Below, one piece after another: positions 16,781 to 25,106 of a DNA stretch of 38,479 nt. The notes beneath the pieces are model-generated. The model saw nothing but the letters and a program-made list of their open reading frames with translations. It ran no database searches and was not told where the DNA came from. Both the position numbers and the translations under genes were made by a program. Every line of letters starts with the position of its first letter. Position 1 is the stretch's first letter. Source of the stretch: Actinomadura rifamycini DSM 43936. GTDB lineage: Bacteria; Actinomycetota; Actinomycetes; Streptosporangiales; Streptosporangiaceae. The stretch spans positions 1 through 38,479 of the forward strand of contig NZ_KE384300.1 in assembly GCF_000425065.1 (NCBI RefSeq), written 5' to 3'.

Positions 16781-17024
16781 GGCTGGGTGACCGGCTCTCG
16801 CGCTCGGGTGACTCGCCTCGCGGCTGTGCGGGTGGCTTCGCGGGTTGGTGGTCAACTCTCGCGGCTGGACGATCGGCTTTCCGATTGGATGACCGGCTTC
16901 GCGGTTGGGCGACCGCCCCCGGGAGTTGGGTGACTGGCCCTGGGAGTTGGGTGACTGGCCTCGTGGTTGCGTGGTTTGCCTCGCGGTTGGGTGACCGGCT
17001 CCGTAACTGGACGTCTGGCCTCGC
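16781..17024. repeat. Degenerate 20/21-bp tandem repeat, twelve units
   Basis: Twelve consecutive units with starts at 16781, 16802, 16822, 16842, 16863, 16883, 16903, 16923, 16944, 16965, 16985 and 17005. Approximate consensus GGTTGGGTGACCGGCCTCGC. Eight units are 20 bp and four are 21 bp, so no reading frame is kept and a coding repeat is unlikely. Units 8 and 9 (GAGTTGGGTGACTGGCC) are nearly identical. There are no spacers, so it is not a CRISPR array. Confidence 0.8.
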
Positions 17025-17231
17025 CGTTTTCCTGCTGCTGTGCGTCTGCGGGGCTCTTCCGGGCGATTGTTCCGTTCGCGTCCTGCGCCGGGTCTGTTTG
17101 CGTTCAGAATCGTCCGGTGCCTCGGTTTGGTTTCGCCCTGCGTCTGCTTTGGGACTGCTTAGGGCTTGGTTGCTCCGAAGCACGACGCTCCTGCTCAGGC
17201 TCGCCGGGGCTGGGGCGGGGTGTGGCGGGGG
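17025..17231. other. Intergenic DNA between the tandem repeat and the HIT gene
   Basis: About 200 bp with somewhat lower G+C than its surroundings. I see no gene, hairpin or promoter that I would defend. It lies 3' of the HIT-family gene. Confidence 0.4.
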
Positions 17232-17657
17232 TCAGGTGAGGGCGGTTGTCAGGCGGGAGGCGTAGGCGGCGGCTTCGGTGTCGGAGTCGTATTTGTGGCG
17301 GGGCCAGAAGAATCCGCGGAGGCCGTCCTTGCGGTTGCGGGGGACGACGTGGACGTGCAGATGGGGGACGCTCTGGCTGATCCGGTTGTTCATGGCCACG
17401 AAAGAGCCGGCGGCGTCGAGGGCCGACTCCATCGCGGCGGCGAGTCGTTGCGCGTGGGCGAAGAAGGGGCCGAGTTCCTCGGGGGGAAGGTCGGTCAGGG
17501 TCTCGCGGTGCGTGCGGGGGACCAGCAAGGTGTGGCCCTTGAACAGCGGACGGGCATCGAGGAACGCCATCGCTTCCGGGGTGTCGAGGACGATGTGGGC
17601 GGGGCGTTCTCCCTTCACGATCTCGCAGAAGACGCAGGCGCCGCCGGAGTCAGCCAT
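17232..17657 (-). CDS. HIT-family nucleotide hydrolase
   Basis: A 141-residue histidine-triad protein. The catalytic motif QSVPHLHVHVVPR (H99, H101, H103) is intact, and C8/C11 (CVFCEI) form half of the usual zinc site. The family cleaves phosphoramidate or dinucleoside polyphosphate bonds; the substrate is not predictable. A C-terminal GFFWPRHKYDSD segment is typical of the actinobacterial branch. Start chosen at the ATG giving MADSGGACVFC; an in-frame ATG at 17666 would add three residues. No neighbour suggests a pathway, and the DNA on both sides is decayed. Confidence 0.88.
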   Translation of the reverse strand: MADSGGACVFCEIVKGERPAHIVLDTPEAMAFLDARPLFKGHTLLVPRTHRETLTDLPPEELGPFFAHAQRLAAAMESALDAAGSFVAMNNRISQSVPHLHVHVVPRNRKDGLRGFFWPRHKYDSDTEAAAYASRLTTALT

Positions 17658-17699
17658 GGGTGGCATTCTGCCGGAAGGGAGCCGGTCGGGGGTGCAGCG

Positions 17700-18290
17700 G
17701 CGGGTCTGCGGGCGGGGCGCGATCCGTGGGAGCAGGCGGCCGTGTAGGCGATGACCTGGGCGGGGACGCGGTCCGTGGTCGAGCTCCACGATCCGGCCGT
17801 CGGGCTCGTCGAGGTGGTGCAGGAGCATGGGCCAGCCCGCGGCGTCGTTCCGCCCGGTGGGCGGCCTCGTCGATGAGCGTGAGGTCAGCCGCGGGCCGTG
17901 GGCCGACCTGGGTCCCCGGGGGCGGCGGGGGCGGAGCACAGCGGTCTGCTCTGCGGGTTCGAGGACGCTGTTGGCGGTGGGGGCGAGGCGGCGGGAATCG
18001 GTGAGGAGGTCCAGGACGAGTCCGGATGAAACGACCTCGGGATACGTTGCGGCGACCGCCGTCCCGACGTTCTGGGGACGCCGCACCTGCGCGCGCGTCC
18101 GCTCGTCGCAGCCCTCGCCGCGTGCCTCCATCCGGGCGAGCCCGCAGCCCGCGATCCGCTGGGCGAGGCGTTCCTCCAGCGGCACCTGCGTGGCGCCGAC
18201 CTCGTCTCGCGCGGGCAGGACGTCGCGGATGTACGTCGGGAACGAGCGGTTCGGCCCGACGATCCCGGTTCCGCCGCGGACCCGCCGTCG
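17700..18290 (-). pseudogene. Remnant of a HelD-type (UvrD-like) DNA helicase
   Basis: Reading the minus strand, fragments of a HelD/UvrD-family helicase appear in order but in different frames. First comes IVGPNRSFPTYIRDVLPA, like the HelD GPN-x-x-F-x-x-YI-x-x-VLP block. Then SSGLVLDLLTDSRRLA and VLEPAEQTAVLRP, then in a shifted frame ADLTLIDEAAHRAER. After a further shift come MLLHHLDEPDGRIVELDHG, RVPAQVIAYTA and LLPRIAP. The usual several hundred residues between these blocks, including Walker A and the DEAQDLS box, are missing. So the gene is internally deleted and frameshifted. The family assignment rests on recalled motifs, not a database search. Confidence 0.6.
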
Positions 18291-18713
18291 AGCGCCGACG
18301 GCGTCCACCCCGAGGCCGTCGCGCGCCGAGGCCGCCGTACGACCTGCTGGAGTACGGCTTGGCGTCACGATTCGCCTGACCGGCCGTTTCCGGCCCGACG
18401 CGGGGTCGTCGACGGCGCCGCGCCCCGGAGACGCTTCTCGGGCGTTATGTCCGGCGGCGTCAGTCGGTGGTGTGGAGTGGCGGCGTCGGTCGGCGGTGCG
18501 GGGCGGCAGGGGAGGTTGGTGCTCCCTTGGCCCGAGATGGCGAGGGCTTCTCGGGCGATGTGTTCGGCGGCGTCAGTGGTGGTGTGGGTGGCGGGGGGTG
18601 GTGGTTGTTCGGCCTGGCTTGGGTCTGCTGGGTCGGTGTGGGAGGCGGCGGCGTGGGGCGGTGGGGCCCGGTGTGGCGGGGTGGCAGGCGAGGGGCGATT
18701 GTGGCGGCGGGGG
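18291..18713. other. G-rich intergenic stretch with a diverged direct repeat
   Basis: No gene is credible here. A 45-base sequence beginning CTTCTCGGGCG occurs at 18434-18480 and again at 18547-18591, about 113 bp apart, with a few substitutions and indels. The shared core CGGCGGCGTCAGT is exact. The plus strand from 18580 to 18710 has many G-runs and could form quadruplex structures. Confidence 0.5.
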
Positions 18714-18980
18714 TCAGCCTAGGGCCTGGGCTATGGCCATGTACGGGTCGGGGGAGGGGCCGCTCGGGGCTTCGGGGAGGTCCGGGGAGTCGTGGGCGGA
18801 CGCGTGCGCGTAGAGGTCGCGTTCGGCGCGGTCGAGCGCGGCCGAGAGGACGTACTGGGGGACCGTCCAGCCGATGAGGGCCGCGGCCTTGCGGATCGCG
18901 AGATGCGCTTCCGCGGACGTGCGGAGGTGGATGTGGTCGTCGTGGGCGCCGGGAAGGTCGGGGTGAACCGGCGGCTGCAT
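18714..18980 (-). CDS. Ribbon-helix-helix (DUF1778/TacA antitoxin-like) protein
   Basis: An 88-residue protein. Residues 15-57 resemble the RHH fold of the DUF1778 (TacA-type) antitoxins: a strand HIHLRTSAEAHLAIRKAA followed by ALIGWTVPQYVLSAAL and ALDRAERDLYA. These proteins normally pair with a GNAT acetyltransferase toxin encoded just downstream; no such gene follows here, only G-rich DNA and the helicase remnant. The ATG is preceded by a GGAGG site. It is divergent from the polyamine transporter operon and could regulate it, which is inference. Confidence 0.65.
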   Translation of the reverse strand: MQPPVHPDLPGAHDDHIHLRTSAEAHLAIRKAAALIGWTVPQYVLSAALDRAERDLYAHASAHDSPDLPEAPSGPSPDPYMAIAQALG

Positions 18981-19093
18981 GGACGCCTCCTTCCTCTTCG
19001 GCACCTCAACGTACGCCCGGGGGCGTTGTCCGGACATCCCCAATAGGGACGAGAATCGCCCGAAGCGAATTGTTCGTCCGAAGGAGGTTGATC

Positions 19094-20182
19094 GTGGTTC
19101 CGGCCATCGAGCTCGCCGGGGTGGAGAAGTCCTACGGGCGGACGGCCGCGGTGCGGGGCGTGGACCTGGCCGTGGCGCCGGGGGAGTTCTTCTCGCTGCT
19201 CGGTCCGTCGGGGTGCGGGAAGACGACGCTGCTGCGGATGGTCGCCGGGTTCGAGGAGCCGTCGGCGGGCGAGGTCCGGCTGGACGGGCGCGGCGTCAAC
19301 GGGATCCCGGCGGAGCGGCGCGACGTCAACATGGTGTTCCAGTCGTACGCGCTGTTCCCGCACATGAGCGTCTTCGACAACGTGGCGTTCGGGCTGCGGC
19401 GGCGGGGCGTGGGGCGGGCGGAGGTCCGCGCGCGGGTGGGGGAGATGCTCGAGATGGTCGATCTGGCGGGGCGGGAGCGGCGGCGGCCCGCGGAGCTGTC
19501 CGGCGGGCAGCAGCAGCGGGTGGCGCTGGCGCGGGCGCTGGTGAACCGGCCCCGGGCGCTGCTGCTGGACGAGCCGCTGGGGGCGCTCGACCTGCGGTTG
19601 CGGCAGGCGATGCAGGACGAGTTGAAGCGGTTGCAGCGGGACGTCGGCGTGACGTTCGTGTACGTGACGCACGACCAGGGGGAGGCGCTGGCGATGTCGG
19701 ACCGGATGGCGGTCGTGAACGAGGGGCGCGTCGAGCAGGTGGGGACGCCGCGGGAGGTGTACGAGCGGCCCGCGACCCGGTTCGCGGCCGGGTTCATCGG
19801 GACGTCGAACGTGCTGGACGGCGAGGTCGTGGAGGCGTCGGGGGGCGTCGCGGTGCTCGGGCACGGGACGGACGGGCGGATCGAGGTGCCGGGCGCGGCG
19901 GTCGGGACGCGGCTCGAGGTGGCGGTGCGCCCGGAGAAGGTGCGGCTGGCGGTGGACGAGCCGCCGGGGCGGTGCAGGGTCCGCGGGACGGTCACGGACG
20001 TCGTGTACCAGGGGGCGTCGACGAGGTACGGGGTGCGGACGACGGCGGGGGCGGACGTGTCGGTGCTCGTGCAGAACGCCGACCCGGTCCCCGCGGCCGG
20101 TCGGGGCGACGGGGTGTGGCTGTCGTGGGAGCCGCGGCACTCGTACGTGATCGGCGACGGGGCGATGGGCGGTGCGCGGTGA
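19094..20182 (+). CDS. potA: Polyamine-type ABC transporter ATP-binding protein
   Basis: A 362-residue ATPase of the spermidine/putrescine (CUT/MOI) class. Walker A GPSGCGKT (37-44), Q-loop Q83, LSGGQQQR (135-142), Walker B LLLDEP (156-161) and H193 are all present. A C-terminal TOBE regulatory region starts at about 245 (FIGTSNVLDGEV). The GTG start is fixed by AAGGAGGT (19081-19088). First gene of a five-gene operon with overlapping junctions; the stop codon overlaps the next start as GTGA. Confidence 0.92.
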   Translation: MVPAIELAGVEKSYGRTAAVRGVDLAVAPGEFFSLLGPSGCGKTTLLRMVAGFEEPSAGEVRLDGRGVNGIPAERRDVNMVFQSYALFPHMSVFDNVAFGLRRRGVGRAEVRARVGEMLEMVDLAGRERRRPAELSGGQQQRVALARALVNRPRALLLDEPLGALDLRLRQAMQDELKRLQRDVGVTFVYVTHDQGEALAMSDRMAVVNEGRVEQVGTPREVYERPATRFAAGFIGTSNVLDGEVVEASGGVAVLGHGTDGRIEVPGAAVGTRLEVAVRPEKVRLAVDEPPGRCRVRGTVTDVVYQGASTRYGVRTTAGADVSVLVQNADPVPAAGRGDGVWLSWEPRHSYVIGDGAMGGAR

Positions 20183-21336
20183 GGCGCCGGGACGTCCTGC
20201 GGCTGGCGGGGGCGGGGCTGGTGCTGGCCGGGTGCGGCGTCGAGGGGCGCGGGAAGCCGGTGGAGGGGGACGAGTTCTGGTCGGGGAAGTCGCGGAACGG
20301 GCGGCTCCGCTGGGCGAACTGGCCGGGGTACATGCAGGACGACCGCGCGACGGTCGAGGCGTTCGAGGCGGATGCGGGCATCGAGGTGACCTACCGGGAG
20401 GTCATCCAGGAGATGGGCCCGTGGTTCGGCAAAATCCAGGCTCCGCTGGCGGCCGGGCAGTCGATCGGGTTCGACCTGATGGTGATGACGAACGGGATCC
20501 ATTTGGAACGGTGCCGGCGGCTGGGTTACCTGGCGCCGCTCGACCACGGGCGGCTGAAGAACTTCGCGGCGCACGCGGGGCCGGGCTTCAAGGACCCTTC
20601 CTACGATCCGGGCAACGAGTTCACCGTCCCGTACCAGGCGGGGATCACGGGGATCGCGTACAACACGAAGTACGTGGACGAGGAGATCACGAGCATCGCG
20701 CAGCTGTTCGACGCCCGCTACAAGGGCCGGGTCGGGATGATGAGCGACACCCAGGAACTGGGCAACTTCGGGATGCTGCACCTGGGGATCGATCCGGAGA
20801 AGTCGACGCGGGCCGACTGGGAGCGGGCGGCCGGGACGCTGCGGGAGCAGCGGGACGCGGGGATCGTCCGCAAGTACTACGAGCAGAACTATGTGGACGC
20901 GGTCAGCAAGGGCGACGTGTGGCTGACCATGGCGTGGTCCGGGGACGTCTACAGCCTGACGAGCCCGGACGTGCGGTTCGTCGTGCCCGAAGAGGGCGGG
21001 ACGATCTGGACGGACAACCTGTGCGTGCCCGTGACCGCCGAGAACCCGGTCGACGCGCTCGCCCTCATGGACTGGCTGTACGCGCCCGAGAACAACGCGC
21101 CGCTGACGGAGTTCGTCAACTACATCACGCCGGTGCCGGAGGTGCGGGAGATCGTGGCGCGGCACGCGGCCGAAGCGAGCGGGGAGGAGAAGGAGGACCT
21201 CACCAGGTTGAGCGAGAGCCCGCTGGTGTTCCCGTCCGACGGCGACATGGCGCGGCTGCGGCATTACCGGCGGCTCTCCCAGGATGAGGCCGACGTGTAC
21301 CAGAAGACGTTCCAGGCCGTCGTCAGGGGCGCTTGA
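20179..21336 (+). CDS. potD: Polyamine-type ABC transporter substrate-binding lipoprotein
   Basis: A 385-residue solute-binding protein. The N-terminus has a twin-arginine-like signal ending in a lipobox (RRRDVLRLAGAGLVLAGC), with lipidation expected at C19. The mature part has the PotD-family opening RLRWANWPGYM and a C-terminal QKTFQAVV end. NTKYVDE, VNYITPVPEV and similar blocks match spermidine/putrescine binders. The substrate could be a polyamine or a related cationic amine; I cannot distinguish them. GTG start overlaps potA by four bases. Confidence 0.88.
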   Translation: MRRRDVLRLAGAGLVLAGCGVEGRGKPVEGDEFWSGKSRNGRLRWANWPGYMQDDRATVEAFEADAGIEVTYREVIQEMGPWFGKIQAPLAAGQSIGFDLMVMTNGIHLERCRRLGYLAPLDHGRLKNFAAHAGPGFKDPSYDPGNEFTVPYQAGITGIAYNTKYVDEEITSIAQLFDARYKGRVGMMSDTQELGNFGMLHLGIDPEKSTRADWERAAGTLREQRDAGIVRKYYEQNYVDAVSKGDVWLTMAWSGDVYSLTSPDVRFVVPEEGGTIWTDNLCVPVTAENPVDALALMDWLYAPENNAPLTEFVNYITPVPEVREIVARHAAEASGEEKEDLTRLSESPLVFPSDGDMARLRHYRRLSQDEADVYQKTFQAVVRGA

Positions 21337-22190
21337 TGGGCCGCGGACGTTTCGCGCCCTACCTGATGGTCCTGCCCGCGGGGCTGTGGCTGCTGGCCTT
21401 CTTCGTGATCCCGCTGTCGTTCATGGTGTCGCTGTCCTTGCAGACGGGGAATCTCGTCGACGGGTTCCGGCAGACGCTGCACTGGCAGAACTACGCCGAA
21501 GGTCTGTCCACGTACGGCGGAACGTTCGCCCGTTCGCTGTGGTACGGGTTCCTGGCGACGGCGGTGTGCGCCGTGGTCGGCTACCCGGCGGCTTACTGGA
21601 TCGCCTTCCGCGCGGGCCGCTGGAAGACCACGTACCTGCTGCTGATGCTGTCGCCGTACTTCGTCTCGTTCGTCCTGCGCACGGTGGCGTGGCGGCACGT
21701 GCTGTCCGACAACGGCCCGGTCCTGGGGCCGTTGCGCGGCCGCGGGCTGCTTCCGGAGGGCTTCCACGTGCTCGACACGGGGTTCGCCGTGGTGGCGGGG
21801 CTCGCCTACAACTTTCTGCCGTTCATGGTCCTGCCGGTCTACGCGGCGCTGGCGCGGATCGACCCCCGGACGGTCGAGGCCGCGCGCGACCTGTACGCGG
21901 GGCGCGCGCAGGCGTTCGGGCGGGTGGTGCTGCCGCTGTCGCTGCCCGGCGTGTTCGCGGGGGCGATCATGACGTTCGTCCCGGCGTCGGCCGACTTCGT
22001 GAACGCCGAGGTGCTGGGCGGGCCCGGCGACACCATGATCGGCAACGTGATCCGGGCCGAGTACTTCGAGACCGGCGCGTACCCGGTGGCGTCCGCGCTG
22101 TCGTTCACGCTGACGGCGATCCTGCTCGTCGCGATCTTCGTGTACGCGCGGACGCTGGGGACGCGCGGCGTCCTGGAGGCCGCCCGATGA
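21336..22190 (+). CDS. potB: Polyamine-type ABC transporter permease 1
   Basis: A 284-residue membrane protein with about six helices. The EAA loop that docks with the ATPase is seen as VEAARDLYAGRAQAFGRVVLP (about 186-206). The ATG shares one base with the potD stop (TGATG). A TTG three bases earlier is possible but less likely. It forms the membrane channel with the next gene. Confidence 0.88.
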   Translation: MGRGRFAPYLMVLPAGLWLLAFFVIPLSFMVSLSLQTGNLVDGFRQTLHWQNYAEGLSTYGGTFARSLWYGFLATAVCAVVGYPAAYWIAFRAGRWKTTYLLLMLSPYFVSFVLRTVAWRHVLSDNGPVLGPLRGRGLLPEGFHVLDTGFAVVAGLAYNFLPFMVLPVYAALARIDPRTVEAARDLYAGRAQAFGRVVLPLSLPGVFAGAIMTFVPASADFVNAEVLGGPGDTMIGNVIRAEYFETGAYPVASALSFTLTAILLVAIFVYARTLGTRGVLEAAR

Positions 22191-23005
22191 GGCGCGCCGG
22201 GCGCCGCGTCGACGCGCTGCACGTCTGGACGCTGCTGCTGATCGGGTGGCTGGTGCTGCCGATCGCGGTGATGGTCCTGTTCGGGTTCAACGACGTCCAG
22301 GGCAAGCAGAACGTCCGCTGGGAGGGCTTCACGCTCAAGTGGTACGCGCACCTGTTCGACCGGAGCGACCTCACCCGGTCGCTGGTCGACTCGCTGGCGA
22401 TCGCGCTGGCGAGCACGGCCGTGACGACGGTCGCCGGGACGTGCGCGGGGCTGGCGCTCGCGCGGCGCCGGTTCCGGGGGCGGCGGGCGGCGGACCTGCT
22501 GCTGTTCGCGGCGATCGCCTGCCCGGAGATCGTGATGGGCGCGTCGCTGCTGTCGATGTTCGTCACGTTCGGGGTGCCGCGCGGCCATCTGACGATCCTG
22601 GCCGGGCACGTGATGTTCTCGCTGGCGTTCGTGACGGTGACGGTCCGGGCCCGGGCGGTCGGGCTCGACCCGGCGGTGGGGGAGGCCGCGCGGGACCTGG
22701 GCGCCGGGCCGTGGACGCGGTTCCGGCTGGTCACGCTGCCGATGATCCGGCCGGGGGTGGCGGCGGGCGCGCTGCTGGCGTTCGTCCTGTCCGTGGACGA
22801 CTTCGTGGTCGCGAGCTTCACCGGCGGTGCGACCGTGACGTTCCCGCTGTGGGTGTACGGGTCGACGCGGACGGGGACGCCGCCGCAGGTCAATGTGATG
22901 GGGACGCTGATCTTCGCCGCCGGGGTGCTCGTCGCGGTCGCCTCGGCGCGGCGCACGTTCCGCCGCGCGGCCGGGCCGTCCCGGCGGGGGCGGGGCGACG
23001 GATGA
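22187..23005 (+). CDS. potC: Polyamine-type ABC transporter permease 2
   Basis: A 272-residue membrane protein with about six helices, including an N-terminal one (about 14-34, LLLIGWLVLPIAVMVLFGF). The EAA loop GEAARDLGAGPWTRFRLVTLP and the SVDDFVVASFTGG segment are PotC-like. ATGA overlap with potB. The last ~20 residues are basic and cytoplasmic. Confidence 0.88.
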   Translation: MRRAGRRVDALHVWTLLLIGWLVLPIAVMVLFGFNDVQGKQNVRWEGFTLKWYAHLFDRSDLTRSLVDSLAIALASTAVTTVAGTCAGLALARRRFRGRRAADLLLFAAIACPEIVMGASLLSMFVTFGVPRGHLTILAGHVMFSLAFVTVTVRARAVGLDPAVGEAARDLGAGPWTRFRLVTLPMIRPGVAAGALLAFVLSVDDFVVASFTGGATVTFPLWVYGSTRTGTPPQVNVMGTLIFAAGVLVAVASARRTFRRAAGPSRRGRGDG

Positions 23006-23019
23006 GGAGGAGAGCGGAC

Positions 23020-24441
23020 ATGGGTGCGGTGGCGGACGCGGCGAGGGCGCTGGCGGAGGCGGAGCCCGTCCCGTTCTGGACGGCGGGTGCGGCGCGGCCC
23101 GACCCGGGGCCGGTGCTGACGGGCCGCCGGACGTGCGACCTGGCGGTCGTCGGCGGCGGCTACGGCGGGCTGTGGACGGCCCTGCGGGCCAAGGAGCGCG
23201 ACCCGTCGCTGGACGTCGTCGTCCTGGAGGCGGGCCGGATCGGTTCGGCGGCGTCCGGCCGCAACGGCGGGTTCTGCTCGGCCAGCCTCACGCACGGCCT
23301 CCTCAACGGGGTCGGGCGGTGGCCGGACGACATGGAGGCGCTGGAGCGGCTCGGCTGGGAGAACCTCCAGGCCATCGCGGCGACGCTCACCCGGTACGGC
23401 GTCGACGCGGAGTGGGACGCGACCGGGCAGCTGACGGTCGCGACGCGGGAGTGGCAGGTGCCGCTGCTGGAGGAGGAGGCGGAGCACGCCTTCGACCTCG
23501 GCTGGGAGCCGATGCTGCTGGGCCGCGACGGCGTCCGCGCCGAGGTGGGCTCACCGGCGTACCTCGCCGGGCTGTGGGACCGGCACGCGGTCGCGCTGGT
23601 GCATCCGGCGAAGCTGGCGTGGGGCCTGGCGGACGCGTGCCGCTCGCTGGGCGTGCGGATCTACGAGGGCACCCGCGTGACGGGGCTGCGCCGGGACGGC
23701 GGGCGGCTGCGGCTGGACGGCGCGCACGGGGCGGTCGGGGCGCACCGGGTGGCGCTGGCGACGGGCGCGTTCCCGCCGCTGCTGCGGCGGATGCGCGGCC
23801 TCGTCGTCCCCGTGTACGAGTACGCGCTGGTCACCGAGCCGCTGTCGCGGGCGCAGCGGGACGCCGTGGGGTGGCGGCGCCGGCAGGGCGTGGTCGACAG
23901 CGGCAACCGCTACCACTACGCCCGGCTGACGGCGGACGGCCGGATCGTGTGGGGCGGCTACGACGCGGTGTACCACTTCGGCGGCCGGATCGGCGCCCGC
24001 CTGGAGCGCCGCCCCGCCGCGTTCGCGGCGCTCGCGCGGAACTTCTTCGACACGTTCCCGCAGCTGGACGGCGTCCGGTTCGCGCACGCGTGGGGCGGGG
24101 TGGTCGACACCTGCACCCGGTTCTGCGCGTTCTTCGGCACCGCGCACGACGACCGGCTCGCGTACGCGGCGGGCTACACCGGCCTGGGCGTCGGCGCGAC
24201 CCGGTTCGGCGCGGACGTCATGCTCGACCTGCTGAGCGTCGGGCTCCGCCCCGGCGAGGAGACGGAGCGCACGCGGCTGGCGATGGTCCGGGACGCGCCC
24301 GTCCCGTTCCCGCCGGAGCCGCTGCGGTACGGGGCGATCGCGCTGACGCGGCGGGCGCTGGCGCGGGCCGACCGGCGGGACGGGCGCCGCGGACCGTGGC
24401 TGCGCGCGCTCGACCGCGTCGGCGCCGGGTTCGGCAGCTGA
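23020..24441 (+). CDS. FAD-dependent amine oxidase (PuuB/DadA-like)
   Basis: A 473-residue flavoenzyme of the DAO family. The dinucleotide-binding motif VVGGGYGGLWTALRAKE (43-59) is followed by an acidic residue in VVVLEA (67-72). SGRNGGFCSAS (79-89) and the C-terminal HAWGGVVDTC and GYTGLGVGATR segments match gamma-glutamylputrescine oxidase-like proteins. Being the last gene of a polyamine-type import operon, it probably oxidises the imported amine or its glutamylated form. No gamma-glutamylputrescine synthetase gene is adjacent. The ATG at 23020 has a GGAGGAGAG site; an in-frame ATG at 23002 overlapping potC is an alternative. Confidence 0.82.
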   Translation: MGAVADAARALAEAEPVPFWTAGAARPDPGPVLTGRRTCDLAVVGGGYGGLWTALRAKERDPSLDVVVLEAGRIGSAASGRNGGFCSASLTHGLLNGVGRWPDDMEALERLGWENLQAIAATLTRYGVDAEWDATGQLTVATREWQVPLLEEEAEHAFDLGWEPMLLGRDGVRAEVGSPAYLAGLWDRHAVALVHPAKLAWGLADACRSLGVRIYEGTRVTGLRRDGGRLRLDGAHGAVGAHRVALATGAFPPLLRRMRGLVVPVYEYALVTEPLSRAQRDAVGWRRRQGVVDSGNRYHYARLTADGRIVWGGYDAVYHFGGRIGARLERRPAAFAALARNFFDTFPQLDGVRFAHAWGGVVDTCTRFCAFFGTAHDDRLAYAAGYTGLGVGATRFGADVMLDLLSVGLRPGEETERTRLAMVRDAPVPFPPEPLRYGAIALTRRALARADRRDGRRGPWLRALDRVGAGFGS

Positions 24442-24463
24442 CGGTCCGGCCGGTCCGGCCGGG

Positions 24464-24982
24464 TCAGTCGGGGGACTCGTCGATCGTGCCGAAGATGACC
24501 GACGACACCTCCAGGTAGAGCTGCTCCGGGTACGGCATGAAGCTGACGTTGCGCAGCGCCTGCTTGTCTCCCGCGGACTCCATGACGAACTCGCCGTAGC
24601 CGAGCATCTGGCCGAGGACCGAGCGCTCCAGGTTGATGTCGGTGACCTTCGCGAGCGGCATCATCGCGACCGTCCGGTTGAGCACGCCGTTGATCACCAT
24701 GACGCGGTGCTCGGTGACGATGAAGAACTCCAGCGACCAGGCGATGACCTTCCACAGCAGGTAGCCGACGGGCACCAGCCACAGCCACCAGATCCAGAAG
24801 ACGCCGGTGACGGTGGCGGCGGCGCCGCAGACGATCAGCCCGGCGACGAACGCGACGACGGGCGCCAGCAGCACGGCCGGGTGGCGGCGCACCGCGATGA
24901 CGCGCCCCTCGTGCCCCATCAGGTAGCGGTCGACGGTCCGCGTCGAGTTGTCGCGGTGCACCATCATGTCCTGCAGATTCAC
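24464..24982 (-). CDS. PH-domain (bPH2) membrane protein
   Basis: A 172-residue protein with two adjacent transmembrane helices (about 41-63 and 67-90), then a bacterial PH (YdbS/bPH2) domain: VTEHRVMVINGVLNRTVAMMPLAKVTDINLERS, with the hallmark TEHRV start. Function of the family is unknown. The GTG start has GAGGA eight bases upstream. It converges on the flavoenzyme gene with a 22-bp gap; it is single and not tied to the operons around it. Confidence 0.8.
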   Translation of the reverse strand: MNLQDMMVHRDNSTRTVDRYLMGHEGRVIAVRRHPAVLLAPVVAFVAGLIVCGAAATVTGVFWIWWLWLVPVGYLLWKVIAWSLEFFIVTEHRVMVINGVLNRTVAMMPLAKVTDINLERSVLGQMLGYGEFVMESAGDKQALRNVSFMPYPEQLYLEVSSVIFGTIDESPD

Positions 24983-25106
24983 GGCGGCGTCCTCGTCATG
25001 ATCCGGATGCTTCCAAGGTAGCCGACCGCTCGCCGCCCGTGCAGGGGCCTGGCGGTGAGGACGGCGGGCGTCCGCGTCCCGGTTGTGCGCGGCGGGGCGG
25101 CGCCTG

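Noticed and set aside
16781..17024. CRISPR array
   Set aside because: Repeats are directly adjacent with no spacers, and there are no cas genes.
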